DNA of 64,000 nt. Source: Shewanella carassii (GTDB taxonomy: Bacteria > Pseudomonadota > Gammaproteobacteria > Enterobacterales > Shewanellaceae). The notes beneath the pieces are model-generated. The model did not search any database, was not told the DNA's origin, and saw nothing but the letters and a program-made list of their open reading frames with translations. The translations under genes were made by a program, and so were the position numbers. This document shows, in pieces, positions 9,264 through 19,597 of the stretch (position 1 is its first letter; each line of letters begins with the position of its first letter). The DNA lies in assembly GCF_002777975.1 (NCBI RefSeq), contig NZ_NGVS01000014.1, positions 78,198 through 142,197 of the forward strand, read 5' to 3'.

Positions 9264-9698
9264 ATGCCGTCGAATCTGAAGGCCTGGTTGTCGAAGGCCC
9301 TGCAATTTGGCGGGGGGTGTTTTTACCTGTTATTGGCCTCATGGAGTCTGTTTCATGTGGCCGGATGGGTTGGTACCTTGCCCGAGCACAGTCAGCACTG
9401 CCAGGACTCGATACTGCTCAGTAGTTGGTCGCCTGACAAGGGCTGGCAAGCCGATGTCAGCTTTTCCAACTGTAGCCTGCATGGTCATGAGCATTGGCAG
9501 AGTCAATTGAGTTTGACCGATTTGGAGTCCGGGCGACAGTTTCCCGGTTTGCTGGTGGTATCCGGTCGCCACGATGAATTGGTTCTCGATTGGCACAACG
9601 ATAGAGAATTACGTATCTCCGGCATTCCCTACGATCATCTGTTGCATTTTCAACAACCTCACAGTGCTGAGGTGGTTCTTGGTCTGAAAGGTGATTGA
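9264..9698 (+). CDS. Hypothetical membrane-anchored protein
   Basis: This 144-residue protein is not recognised. The ATG at 9264 has GGAG five bases upstream; a GTG at 9258 is less likely. Residues 12-34 (FGGGCFYLLLASWSLFHVAGW) form one membrane segment or an uncleaved signal anchor. The rest (about 110 residues) contains two cysteines, Cys46 and Cys70, and reads as a small beta-rich extracytoplasmic domain. A possible operator-like inverted repeat precedes it. It is close to the downstream MscS gene but separated by 128 bases. Confidence 0.6.
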   Translation: MPSNLKAWLSKALQFGGGCFYLLLASWSLFHVAGWVGTLPEHSQHCQDSILLSSWSPDKGWQADVSFSNCSLHGHEHWQSQLSLTDLESGRQFPGLLVVSGRHDELVLDWHNDRELRISGIPYDHLLHFQQPHSAEVVLGLKGD

Positions 9699-9826
9699 GA
9701 GCACGAACTCCCCTGAATGCACAAAATTCCGTCATAAACCTCAGCACGTTCTGACACCTGTATGTTAGTCTGCACCCAGCCCCTATTTGAGTGTTGGGTG
9801 AGTGTTTTTTCTCTGAGAGGTTAATT

Positions 9827-11116
9827 TTGGATAACTTGGACAAAGACTTGAGATTTGAGCTGTCTCATTGGCTATCACAATTGGGAATCGACATTATCCC
9901 GGAAGATGGTTTGTCCACTTCGATCATGGTGATTGCCTGCCTGTTGTTGGCGGGACTGGCTTATTTTATTGTCCGTCGCGGCGTAGTACGGGCGATGAAC
10001 CTGGTGATTCAACGTTCCAAAGTGACTTGGGACGACATCTTTATGCGCCACAGGGTGCTGGAAAAGCTGGCGATGCTGGTGCCGGCGCTGGTGCTCAACC
10101 TGCTGATCCCTATTACGCTGACCGACCATAAACTATTGGCGGGCTTGGTCGACAAACTGCTCAGTGTCTGGCTGGTCGTCTTGCTGATCCGCGCCGCCTA
10201 TGCGGCATTGGATGCGGTCGATGAAGTGGCCGACGTTAAGTTGATTAGCCGCCGTTTACCGGTGAAGAGCTTTGTACAGCTGATCAAGCTGTTCCTATTC
10301 TTCGTTGCCATCATTATTTCCATCTCGATTTTGGCCGACCAATCACCAGTTTATTTCCTCAGCGGCCTGGGTGTCGCCACAGGTTTGGTGATGTTGGTGT
10401 TCAAGGACACCATTCTGGGTTTTGTCGCCGGTATTCAGCTGGCGGCTAACCGCATGGTCAGCACCGGTGATTGGATCCAGATGGATAAATACGGCGCCGA
10501 TGGCGCGGTGGAAGAGGTGTCGCTGACTACGGTCAAGGTTCGCAACTGGGACAAGACTATCACCATGATCCCGGCCTATGCGCTGGTGTCAGATGCCTTC
10601 CGTAACTGGCGAGGCATGTCCGAGTCAGGCGGTCGCCGAATCAAACGTTCGGTCAACATAGATATCAACAGCATACATTTCCTGACCGAAGAAGACAGGC
10701 AGCGTTTGGCGAAGATTAATTACCTCAAAGAATATCTGCCGCAGAAGATCCATGAGATTACCGAGTCCAATGCCAAGGTGTCGGATATTGATATGCCGGT
10801 CAATGGCCGTAGGTTGACTAATGTGGGGACCTTCAGAGCCTATCTGCTGGAGTATCTCAAGCACCATGACAAGGTGCACAAGGATATGACCCTGATGGTG
10901 CGGCAATTGGCGCCCACCACCGAAGGGCTGCCGATCGAGCTGTATATCTTCACCAATGATACCCGCTGGGCATACTATGAAGATATTCAGTCCGATATCT
11001 TCGACCACATCTTTGCTATCTTGCCGCAATTCGGACTGCGGGCCTTCCAGGGGCCGACCGGCAACGATATCCGCAGCTTGAAAGATAATGGAGCCAGCGC
11101 AAATAAGCCTACATAG
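9827..11116 (+). CDS. MscS-family mechanosensitive channel (YbdG-like)
   Basis: This inner-membrane MscS-family channel of about 429 residues opens under membrane tension to relieve osmotic stress. Several N-terminal membrane segments are visible (about 25-45, 80-105, 150-175), followed by the pore-lining and beta-domain signature VFKDTILGFVAGIQLAANRM and VSTGDWIQMDKYGADGAVEE. The extended C-terminal domain resembles YbdG. I prefer the TTG start at 9827, preceded six bases upstream by GAGAGG. A GTG at 9791 lacks a ribosome binding site. Confidence 0.88.
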   Translation: MDNLDKDLRFELSHWLSQLGIDIIPEDGLSTSIMVIACLLLAGLAYFIVRRGVVRAMNLVIQRSKVTWDDIFMRHRVLEKLAMLVPALVLNLLIPITLTDHKLLAGLVDKLLSVWLVVLLIRAAYAALDAVDEVADVKLISRRLPVKSFVQLIKLFLFFVAIIISISILADQSPVYFLSGLGVATGLVMLVFKDTILGFVAGIQLAANRMVSTGDWIQMDKYGADGAVEEVSLTTVKVRNWDKTITMIPAYALVSDAFRNWRGMSESGGRRIKRSVNIDINSIHFLTEEDRQRLAKINYLKEYLPQKIHEITESNAKVSDIDMPVNGRRLTNVGTFRAYLLEYLKHHDKVHKDMTLMVRQLAPTTEGLPIELYIFTNDTRWAYYEDIQSDIFDHIFAILPQFGLRAFQGPTGNDIRSLKDNGASANKPT

Positions 11117-11123
11117 GCTTATT
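11102..11123. terminator. Hairpin at convergent gene ends
   Basis: AATAAGCCTA at 11102-11111 pairs with TAGGCTTATT at 11114-11123 and overlaps the channel stop codon. It lies between convergent genes. There is no T run, so terminator function is uncertain. Confidence 0.4.
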
Positions 11124-11146
11124 CGCACCTACCCTAAAGCGCTTCC

Positions 11147-11767
11147 CTAATCTTTAACGGCCAATACAGTGGCGAGGGTGACAAACACCCCGCCACTGAC
11201 ACGATCCAGCCAATGCAAGCGTTGGCTGCGCTTCAACCATGAGGCCATCACGCTGGCCATAGAGGCGTAAAGCATCACAAAGCTGAAGTCCACCAAGGCC
11301 CAAGTCGAAGCCAATACTGCCAGTTGTGGCCCCTGCGGCGTAGTCACATCGATGAATTGTGGAAATAGAGCGGCGAAAAACAGCAGATCCTTGGGATTGC
11401 TGATCCCTACCAGAAACGCCTGCCTAAACAGACTGAGAGGATGGCCATGTCCCTTGGGGGCGATACTCTGTTCGGCCGCATGGGGCTTGGTGAGCAGCAG
11501 CTTAATCCCCAGATACATGAGGTAGGCGGCACCGCACCACTTGAGTAGGGTAAAGCCGTATTCGCTGGCATGCAGCAAGGCGCTCAGCCCGGCGATGGAG
11601 GCCAACATCAACAGCAGTGCCGCACTGACACTCCCCAAGGCCGTTGCCAGACTGCGGCGTTTACCAAAATGGATCCCGTGAGAGATAGACAACATGGCGA
11701 TCGGGCCGGGAGAAATGGCTATCAATAAGATCGCAAACAGGTACAGCAAGAAAGTCTGGTGATCCAT
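11147..11767 (-). CDS. LysE/RhtB family amino-acid exporter
   Basis: This 206-residue inner-membrane transporter has the LysE/RhtB topology of about six membrane helices. The family signature near the N-terminus (LIAISPGPIAMLSISHGIHFGKRRSLATA) and the ISNPKDLLFF motif around residue 122 are both clear. Members export amino acids or related small metabolites; the substrate cannot be read from sequence. It is a single gene, convergent with the MscS channel. Confidence 0.9.
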   Translation of the reverse strand: MDHQTFLLYLFAILLIAISPGPIAMLSISHGIHFGKRRSLATALGSVSAALLLMLASIAGLSALLHASEYGFTLLKWCGAAYLMYLGIKLLLTKPHAAEQSIAPKGHGHPLSLFRQAFLVGISNPKDLLFFAALFPQFIDVTTPQGPQLAVLASTWALVDFSFVMLYASMASVMASWLKRSQRLHWLDRVSGGVFVTLATVLAVKD

Positions 11768-11831
11768 AGTTTTGTATACAAAGTTTCCGGTTAAGCGTCA
11801 CTATAGTCGGCCAAGGTTTGCCGAACAAGCA

Positions 11832-12389
11832 TCACTTGTTCGGCGAATAGTCCGGGATCGCCTTGGGAAAGCGGCCGCGAATACCGCGGTAGAAGGCGAT
11901 AAGTTGGTCCATGTCATGTTGCATGTCAGCACTCGGTATCAAAGGCTGATTGATCACCACCGCCTTCTGACTGAAGTCCAACCCCACGGCCACAATCGGC
12001 ACTCCTGCCTGGGAGGCGATATGGTAGAAGCCAGTCTTCCAGCGTTTTACTGGGCTGCGGGTGCCCTCAGGCGCCAGTGCCAACTTGAAGTTGGGATCCT
12101 GACGATACAACTCGCTGACCGCATCGACCAGATTATTGTTCTTGCGTCTGTCGACCGGGCTGCCGCCTATGGCCCTGAAAAACCAGCCCCAGGGCGGAAT
12201 GAAGAGTTGATGCTTGCCGAGGAAGTGGATCTTCACCGCCAGAGCCCCTCGGGCGAGCACGCCGATAATAAAGTCCCAGTTACTGGTATGGGGCGCCACT
12301 ATCACCAGATATTGCGAGGAGTCGGGCAGTTGTCCGCGAATTTGCCAGCCAAACAGAGCCAGCAGCCATTGGCAGATTTTCTTAAACAT
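11832..12389 (-). CDS. 1-acyl-glycerol-3-phosphate acyltransferase-like protein
   Basis: This PlsC-type acyltransferase has 185 residues. The catalytic HX4D motif (HTSNWD, about residue 36) and the substrate-binding EGTR motif (APEGTRS, about residue 112) are intact. Family members transfer acyl groups to lysophospholipids or related acceptors at the inner membrane. It is shorter than PlsC itself, so it may act on another acceptor. The start at 12389 (MFKK) is the first ATG. An in-frame TTG at 12431 would add 14 residues. Confidence 0.85.
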   Translation of the reverse strand: MFKKICQWLLALFGWQIRGQLPDSSQYLVIVAPHTSNWDFIIGVLARGALAVKIHFLGKHQLFIPPWGWFFRAIGGSPVDRRKNNNLVDAVSELYRQDPNFKLALAPEGTRSPVKRWKTGFYHIASQAGVPIVAVGLDFSQKAVVINQPLIPSADMQHDMDQLIAFYRGIRGRFPKAIPDYSPNK

Positions 12390-12775
12390 AGAGAGTTGCC
12401 AAACCTTGAGTTGATTAAAGGTATAGTTCAAAAGTGTTTGGGGTGGGCTGTCAGTCCAACCTTGATTGGCTTAGGAGTCTGAACATAGGCAGCACTTCCC
12501 CAAGCAGAGGCCTGAGAGAAAATATAATTTCAGTATTATCCCGTTTGTGCAAGCCTGGGTGCTATATCTTGCTATGGACTCGTCATTGGCTATGAATCGC
12601 TGTGGCGTAAGTTTGTTCAAAATGCGCGGTGGATTTGCTTACAATCTACTAAGACAATGTTTACTCGGACCTTTCCTGATCTCGGCACGGATGGGTTAGT
12701 ATCGAGCATATAAGCTCAACGACAGTGTCGGCACGGTTTCCTGGCCTGGTTCCGGGAGGGTGCAAAGGAGGAAAG
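12390..12775. other. Divergent intergenic region, nothing recognised
   Basis: These 386 bases separate a leftward acyltransferase from a rightward exported protein. No open frame with a ribosome binding site, no strong hairpin and no recognisable operator was found. It presumably holds the two promoters. Confidence 0.4.
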
Positions 12776-13201
12776 ATGAAAAGGTTAATGTTTGGGCTCC
12801 TGTCTGTACTGCTGCTTGCGAGTGCTCCGACCAAAGCGGTACCGACAGATGAAATCACCGAGCTGCTCAATCGTCAGCAACAAGCCTGGAATCAAGGGAA
12901 TATCGATGCCTATATGTTGGGTTACTGGCACGACCCTAAGCTGAGGTTTGTCTCCAAGGGCGAGTTCAAATATGGCTGGGACAAGATGCTGGCCGCCTAT
13001 AAACGTAGCTATCCGGATCGCGCGACTATGGGCCAGCTCAAGCTGGAGCTCAAGGATGTGCAGATGTTGAGTAACTATTCTGCCTTGGTGGCCGGTCGCT
13101 GGGTCTTGCTCAGACAAAAGGACAGCCCATCCGGAGTCTTTACCCTGCTGTTGGAAAAGAAAGACGACCATTGGGTGATCACTCACGATCATTCATCCTG
13201 A
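12776..13201 (+). CDS. Exported NTF2/SnoaL-like protein
   Basis: This 141-residue protein has a signal peptide (MKRLMFGLLSVLLLASAPTKA) and a single NTF2-like domain of the DUF4440/SnoaL type. ITELLNRQQQAWNQGNIDAYMLGYW is the usual N-terminal helix, ending with a WVITHDHSS strand. The start at 12776 is set by a strong AAAGGAGG. The fold forms a cone-shaped pocket in many unrelated enzymes and binding proteins, so substrate and function are unknown. Cell location is probably periplasmic. Confidence 0.8.
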   Translation: MKRLMFGLLSVLLLASAPTKAVPTDEITELLNRQQQAWNQGNIDAYMLGYWHDPKLRFVSKGEFKYGWDKMLAAYKRSYPDRATMGQLKLELKDVQMLSNYSALVAGRWVLLRQKDSPSGVFTLLLEKKDDHWVITHDHSS

Positions 13202-13263
13202 CTTGCATAGGGAATTAGATTTATCTAATATCAGTCCATTAAAAAAATCTAATGGAGCACCCT

Positions 13264-13833
13264 ATGTTAAAACCCACACTGACCGCCTTGCTGGCCTTTG
13301 CCTTGGTGAATCAAGCCATAGCCGAGCCGGCTGCCGCAGAATTCAAAGCTGAGGCGGCCGCGCTGGCCAAGCGTTTTGCCCAAACACTCAAGCCGCAACT
13401 GCAGCAAGCCCTGGCCGAAGGTGGCCCGGTGGCGGCCATCGAAGTTTGTTCCCGTAAGGCGCCGGAAATTGCCCGCCAGCTCTCCGCCGAGAGTGGTTGG
13501 CAGGTAAAACGTGTCAGTCTGAAACCCCGTAATCCGGCGGCCGAGCCGGAGGCTTGGCAGCGACAGGTATTGTTATCATTCGATCAGCGGGCCGCAGCCG
13601 GTGAAGACCCACAAACCCTGAGTCATATTGATCAGACTGAGCCACAACTGCGCTTTATGAAGGCCCAGGGGGTTGCGCCGCTTTGCCTCACTTGTCACGG
13701 TAGCCAATTGGCGCCCGAAGTCAAAACCGCATTGGATGAGCACTACCCGAATGATAGTGCCAGAGGTTATCAGCTTGGGCAGATCCGCGGCGCCATTAGC
13801 ATAGAGGCTCCGCGTTTGTCAGCGCAAAACTGA
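13264..13833 (+). CDS. Periplasmic one-haem protein, DUF3365-like
   Basis: This 189-residue exported protein has a signal peptide (MLKPTLTALLAFALVNQAIA) and one c-type haem site CLTCH at about residue 139. Before it lies a domain resembling the DUF3365/Tll0287-like family: EVCSRKAPEIARQLSAESGW, then WQVKRVSLKPRNPAAEPE. Such proteins are proposed redox or gas-sensing haem proteins; the function here is not known. The start at 13264 follows GGAG. Its 3' end overlaps the convergent NRDE gene by 38 bases. Confidence 0.85.
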   Translation: MLKPTLTALLAFALVNQAIAEPAAAEFKAEAAALAKRFAQTLKPQLQQALAEGGPVAAIEVCSRKAPEIARQLSAESGWQVKRVSLKPRNPAAEPEAWQRQVLLSFDQRAAAGEDPQTLSHIDQTEPQLRFMKAQGVAPLCLTCHGSQLAPEVKTALDEHYPNDSARGYQLGQIRGAISIEAPRLSAQN

Positions 13834-14575
13834 ACTGTTCCAACCCCAGTTGTCGCCCCTTGCCATCATACCTGGCTTCGTAAAAGTTCAGTTTCCCCTC
13901 GCGGGAGAGGAATATCAGGCTGGTGGCCCGGGTGCCGTATTCCGGGTGGCGAATATAGATGGATGACAGACGGCGCTCCCACTCTAGGCTGACTCCTGTG
14001 TTTGGCAGGCTGGTGTCCGGCGCCGGGGTCTCATCACGCATTATTGCCAGCAGCTTATCTATATCCGGCTTGGCCGATTGGCTAATCAACTGCTCCAACG
14101 CCTGCTCGCCGCGGGCCATCTTGGGCCAGATATCATCCAAGGCGCCATTGCTGATGGCGTGAAAGCCCCTGTTCAAGCACCGCAATGACTTATCCGGGCT
14201 GTGATAACACCAAAATTGCCTGCCCTGGCCGAAAACTAGATTGAAAGGATTGTAGTTGTCGCTGTGGTCACTGAGCCATTGCGGCTCTATTGGCGATTGG
14301 CTATCGAGCGCCTTGAGCACCAACTCCCCGCGGCTGCGCATGCCTTCCGGCTGCGTGATTGGCTGGCGGATATTGGTGAGACCGGCCACCATTCCCAAAC
14401 GATTACAGCCAAGCCAGGTTCCCCCAGCCTGCAGATCCTTACCCGCCAGCAGTTGCTGCTGTGGTGGCCAAAAGTGTGCCGGGGTCGTGGGCCTGTGATG
14501 AAACTCATCGCGGTTGGCGCAGAGGATCAGCGGATAATCCGGATGCTGATCCAGCGCCAGAAACAGAATGCACAT
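13796..14575 (-). CDS. NRDE family protein (TANGO2-like)
   Basis: This 259-residue protein starts MCILFLALDQHPDYPLILCANRDEF. The second-position cysteine and the NRDE motif define the NRDE/TANGO2 family. The N-terminal cysteine suggests an Ntn-hydrolase-like fold. TANGO2 homologues have been linked to haem trafficking in other organisms, which is interesting beside a haem protein, but a link here is speculation. The 3' end overlaps the convergent c-type protein gene by 38 bases, so the two transcripts are complementary at their ends. Confidence 0.88.
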   Translation of the reverse strand: MCILFLALDQHPDYPLILCANRDEFHHRPTTPAHFWPPQQQLLAGKDLQAGGTWLGCNRLGMVAGLTNIRQPITQPEGMRSRGELVLKALDSQSPIEPQWLSDHSDNYNPFNLVFGQGRQFWCYHSPDKSLRCLNRGFHAISNGALDDIWPKMARGEQALEQLISQSAKPDIDKLLAIMRDETPAPDTSLPNTGVSLEWERRLSSIYIRHPEYGTRATSLIFLSREGKLNFYEARYDGKGRQLGLEQFSFALTNAEPLC

Positions 14576-14653
14576 GGGCTGTCCTTATGCCTAGTCTAAA
14601 TGCGGGCTTATCCCACAAGTTAGCTAACAAAGGCGCCCATTGACAGGGTTAAA

Positions 14654-16282
14654 TCAGTGAGAGCCTTTGTCTTGATGCTCGTGGCCATGCTGGTGAGCAT
14701 GGCTGTGTGAACCATGGCTATGTGAACCATGGTTGTGGCCTGAGTCATTGTGCTGCCCCGAGCCGTGGTCATGGCTATGGCCTTTGGCCAGCCACATCCC
14801 CCGCAAAAACTTGCGTGGCCCCTGACGCAGCAAGCTGCTGGAGTAGAGCAGACACAGCAGCGTCAGCGCCGGGTAGCTTATCTCTTTCGGCAGATCGCCC
14901 AGCTCACGCCACTGTGGTTGCCACCAGGCAATGCCGCTAAGCAGAATGGATAGCAGCAGCAACATGCCGAGCCGTTGGCTCCAGTTCATCAACTTGAGTT
15001 GTGACAGGTTAAGCACAGGTGCGGCTATCAGGGTCAAGGCTACCGCCAAGGGGCTCCAGCCGCTGTAGGCCAGCGACATCGCCAACACGGCAGCGCCCAG
15101 ATTGCAGAAACGCAATGGCAGAAACAGCAAGGCCAGCACCAGCACTTGTGCCAGCGGGTGCGACAGCGGCACTGACGGATGGCCTATCAGATTGGCGAGG
15201 ATCAGACTGAGCAAGATCCAGGGCGCGCTTCTATCCACCAGATGAGTGAAACCGAAATGCCAGGCGGACTGCGGCACCTTGGGGTGAGGATCGGTCAATT
15301 CAATGCGGGCATAACTCAAAAACAGTCCCAGTGCGGCGAGTGCGAGTGCTTGCAGCAGGGCAAATTGCCAGCCCAGCAGCACCAAGGTCAGCAACAAGGC
15401 TTCGGGGCCGGCGAGCCGTTGCAGCCAGCGTCCCGGCAGCGAGGCTTGAGTAGGAGACAAACCTGCGGCAAAACGTATGCTGGCCAAGGCGTAGGCCGCC
15501 AGCAATACCGGAGCCAGTAACAGCAACCAGTGCAGCAGTTGATCTGTGCTGTGGTCATGGTGAGCGTGTTGGTGGCCGCCGGAATCCATCATCAGCAGCA
15601 ATGCCAACAGCCCTATCCCCAGCAGGCTGCCTATGCCGGCCTGGTATTCATATTTGCTGCTTGGGGTCTGCTGCCCATGGCCGTGGGGCTGATGCAGCAC
15701 CACATGCAAAATAGAGCCTGTGACAAAGGCTTGCAGGTACACTGTATTATCCAGGCTCAAATGGCTGAGCAGTTGCTCGCCGGCGAAGTAGCCCACAGAT
15801 GTCAGCGCCATCATGGCCAGCAACACCAGACTGGCCCAACGGGTGCCAACCTGGGGTTTGAGCAACCACCAAATCGCCAGGCCCACGGGTAGCCTGTGCA
15901 TGATCACCCCAAGCGCCAGCAGGCTGGAGTTACCTTCCTGTTGTGCCAGCACCATTGCGCCGCCATCTGTGATGGTGTGCAACAACAAGCCGCCGATCCC
16001 CAGCGTGAGGGTCAAATTATGGGTGATCTCTGAGTAGCGATGAAACAGCTTCTCACTGGCACTCGGGCCCCAAAGGCCGAGGATCACGAAGACAATCGCC
16101 AGTATGCCGCCGTGCTCCAGCAGTTCCGGTAGGATATGGATCAATACCAAGCCACCGAGAGATACAAAAATAAAGCCGTCCAGGCCCTTCTGCAAACCGC
16201 TGCCTGAAGAGAAATAGCGGTAAAACAGCGGGCCCAGGAGCAGGGCGATAAAACTGGCGACAAGATAGAGCATGTATTTCAC
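14654..16282 (-). CDS. ZIP-like metal transporter fused to a permease-like domain
   Basis: This 542-residue membrane protein has about 14-16 predicted helices. The N-terminal 250 residues resemble ZIP metal transporters: HILPELLEHGG, then HTITDGGAM and MHRLPVGLA, placing histidines in membrane helices. A His-rich loop follows (GHQHAHHDH). The C-terminal half resembles a DUF318/YraQ-type permease (LVDRSAPWILLSLILANLIG). The tail is strikingly His-rich. Zn or another divalent cation is the likely substrate. A GTG at 16282 or an ATG at 16273 could be the start; neither has a clear ribosome binding site. Confidence 0.75.
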   Translation of the reverse strand: MKYMLYLVASFIALLLGPLFYRYFSSGSGLQKGLDGFIFVSLGGLVLIHILPELLEHGGILAIVFVILGLWGPSASEKLFHRYSEITHNLTLTLGIGGLLLHTITDGGAMVLAQQEGNSSLLALGVIMHRLPVGLAIWWLLKPQVGTRWASLVLLAMMALTSVGYFAGEQLLSHLSLDNTVYLQAFVTGSILHVVLHQPHGHGQQTPSSKYEYQAGIGSLLGIGLLALLLMMDSGGHQHAHHDHSTDQLLHWLLLLAPVLLAAYALASIRFAAGLSPTQASLPGRWLQRLAGPEALLLTLVLLGWQFALLQALALAALGLFLSYARIELTDPHPKVPQSAWHFGFTHLVDRSAPWILLSLILANLIGHPSVPLSHPLAQVLVLALLFLPLRFCNLGAAVLAMSLAYSGWSPLAVALTLIAAPVLNLSQLKLMNWSQRLGMLLLLSILLSGIAWWQPQWRELGDLPKEISYPALTLLCLLYSSSLLRQGPRKFLRGMWLAKGHSHDHGSGQHNDSGHNHGSHSHGSHSHAHQHGHEHQDKGSH

Positions 16283-16459
16283 GGCTGAAGTTTAGAGAAC
16301 GCCATAGTATACCAGTAGCCGCGCAAATGAGCAGTGCCGTTACCTGGAATTTACCTTGAAGGATTTTCCCCCCGAGACCACAGATAAAAGTCCACAGCCG
16401 GTGACTAAAAAGTTATACAATAGTCGACTCTATGTTGTTGTATTGGTGAATGGATATTT

Positions 16460-17047
16460 ATGGATACTCTGTCGGCTGCCGTAATGCTGTTTCTTATTAT
16501 GGATCCCTTGGGCAACTTGCCTATCTTTGCTTCTATATTGCGTCATATCGAGCCCAAGAAACGCCGTCGAGTGCTGATCCGAGAGCTTATTTTTGCCTTG
16601 TTGATCATGCTGTTATTTCTATACGCCGGTGAAGCCATCCTGAGTTTCCTCAACCTCAAGTCAGAATCGGTCAGCATTGCCGGCGGCATTATTCTGTTCC
16701 TGATCGCCATCAGGATGATCTTCCCCCAACCCGGTGGGGTGGTGGGCCTGGCCGCCGGTGAAGAGCCCTTCATTGTGCCGATGGCAATTCCCTTGATGGC
16801 CGGTCCTTCGATTTTGGCGGCACTGATACTGCTGGCCCATACGGATAGCAGCCGGATGGCCGACTGGACCATAGCTCTGGTAGCGGCCTGGGGCGCCAGC
16901 GTGGTTATCTTGATGTTTTATAAGTTATTTACCAAGGTTTTGGGCGACAAGGGGCTCACTGCGGTCGAGCGCTTGATGGGTATGGTGCTGGTGATGATCT
17001 CGGTGCAGATGTTCCTCGATGGCGTCTCCCGATATTTGAACCCCTGA
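16460..17047 (+). CDS. MarC family inner-membrane protein (YhgN-like)
   Basis: This 195-residue protein has six predicted membrane helices and the MarC-family signature near the N-terminus (AVMLFLIMDPLGNLPIFASIL) repeated in the second half (VPMAIPLMAGPSILAALILL). It most resembles the YhgN branch. The function is not established; members were once linked to multiple-antibiotic resistance, which was later withdrawn for MarC. It lies 32 bases upstream of the glycosidase gene on the same strand, so the two may be cotranscribed. Confidence 0.88.
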   Translation: MDTLSAAVMLFLIMDPLGNLPIFASILRHIEPKKRRRVLIRELIFALLIMLLFLYAGEAILSFLNLKSESVSIAGGIILFLIAIRMIFPQPGGVVGLAAGEEPFIVPMAIPLMAGPSILAALILLAHTDSSRMADWTIALVAAWGASVVILMFYKLFTKVLGDKGLTAVERLMGMVLVMISVQMFLDGVSRYLNP

Positions 17048-17067
17048 GTTGTTAATCGTTGTGTTAA

Positions 17068-19209
<2,142 letters not shown>

Positions 19210-19309
19210 TCGCTGAATGAGGCGAATTGGCCGCGACTTTCTGCTGTGCAATCTTAACAGCCGCTGTTAATCTTCTGTACTCTCTCTGTTAATAATTAAG
19301 GTGCCACCG

Positions 19310-19597
19310 GTGCGACTGCCCTCAACTCTTGCCATCTGTTTGTTTCTGGGTGCCTGTCAGGCTGGAAACGAAGCGGGAACCGATGCCATTGCGGATAAAA
19401 ACCGCGCGGTTAAACCCTTGTTGCCCTGTGGCAGTGGGGCACCTGTGGTAAATCGGGCTAAAATTAAAGCCAGTCTGATCGAGCGCAACATCATTACTCC
19501 GCAAATGAGCGAACAAGAGGCCGAAGCCAAGGTCTCTGAGTATATTCAGCAGCGCAATCAAAAGTTTGAAAAGTGTATCAAGGAGCCAAAGTCATGA
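19310..19597 (+). CDS. Small lipoprotein
   Basis: This 95-residue protein has a lipoprotein signal (CLFLGAC, Cys17) and a hydrophilic tail that includes two further cysteines (LPCGSG and EKCIKE), which may form a disulfide. The GTG at 19310 is preferred because AAGG lies eight bases upstream; a GTG at 19301 is possible. Its stop overlaps the start of the secreted M6 protease (ATGA), so the two are translationally coupled. A role as a partner or protector of the protease is possible but unproven. Confidence 0.7.
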   Translation: MRLPSTLAICLFLGACQAGNEAGTDAIADKNRAVKPLLPCGSGAPVVNRAKIKASLIERNIITPQMSEQEAEAKVSEYIQQRNQKFEKCIKEPKS

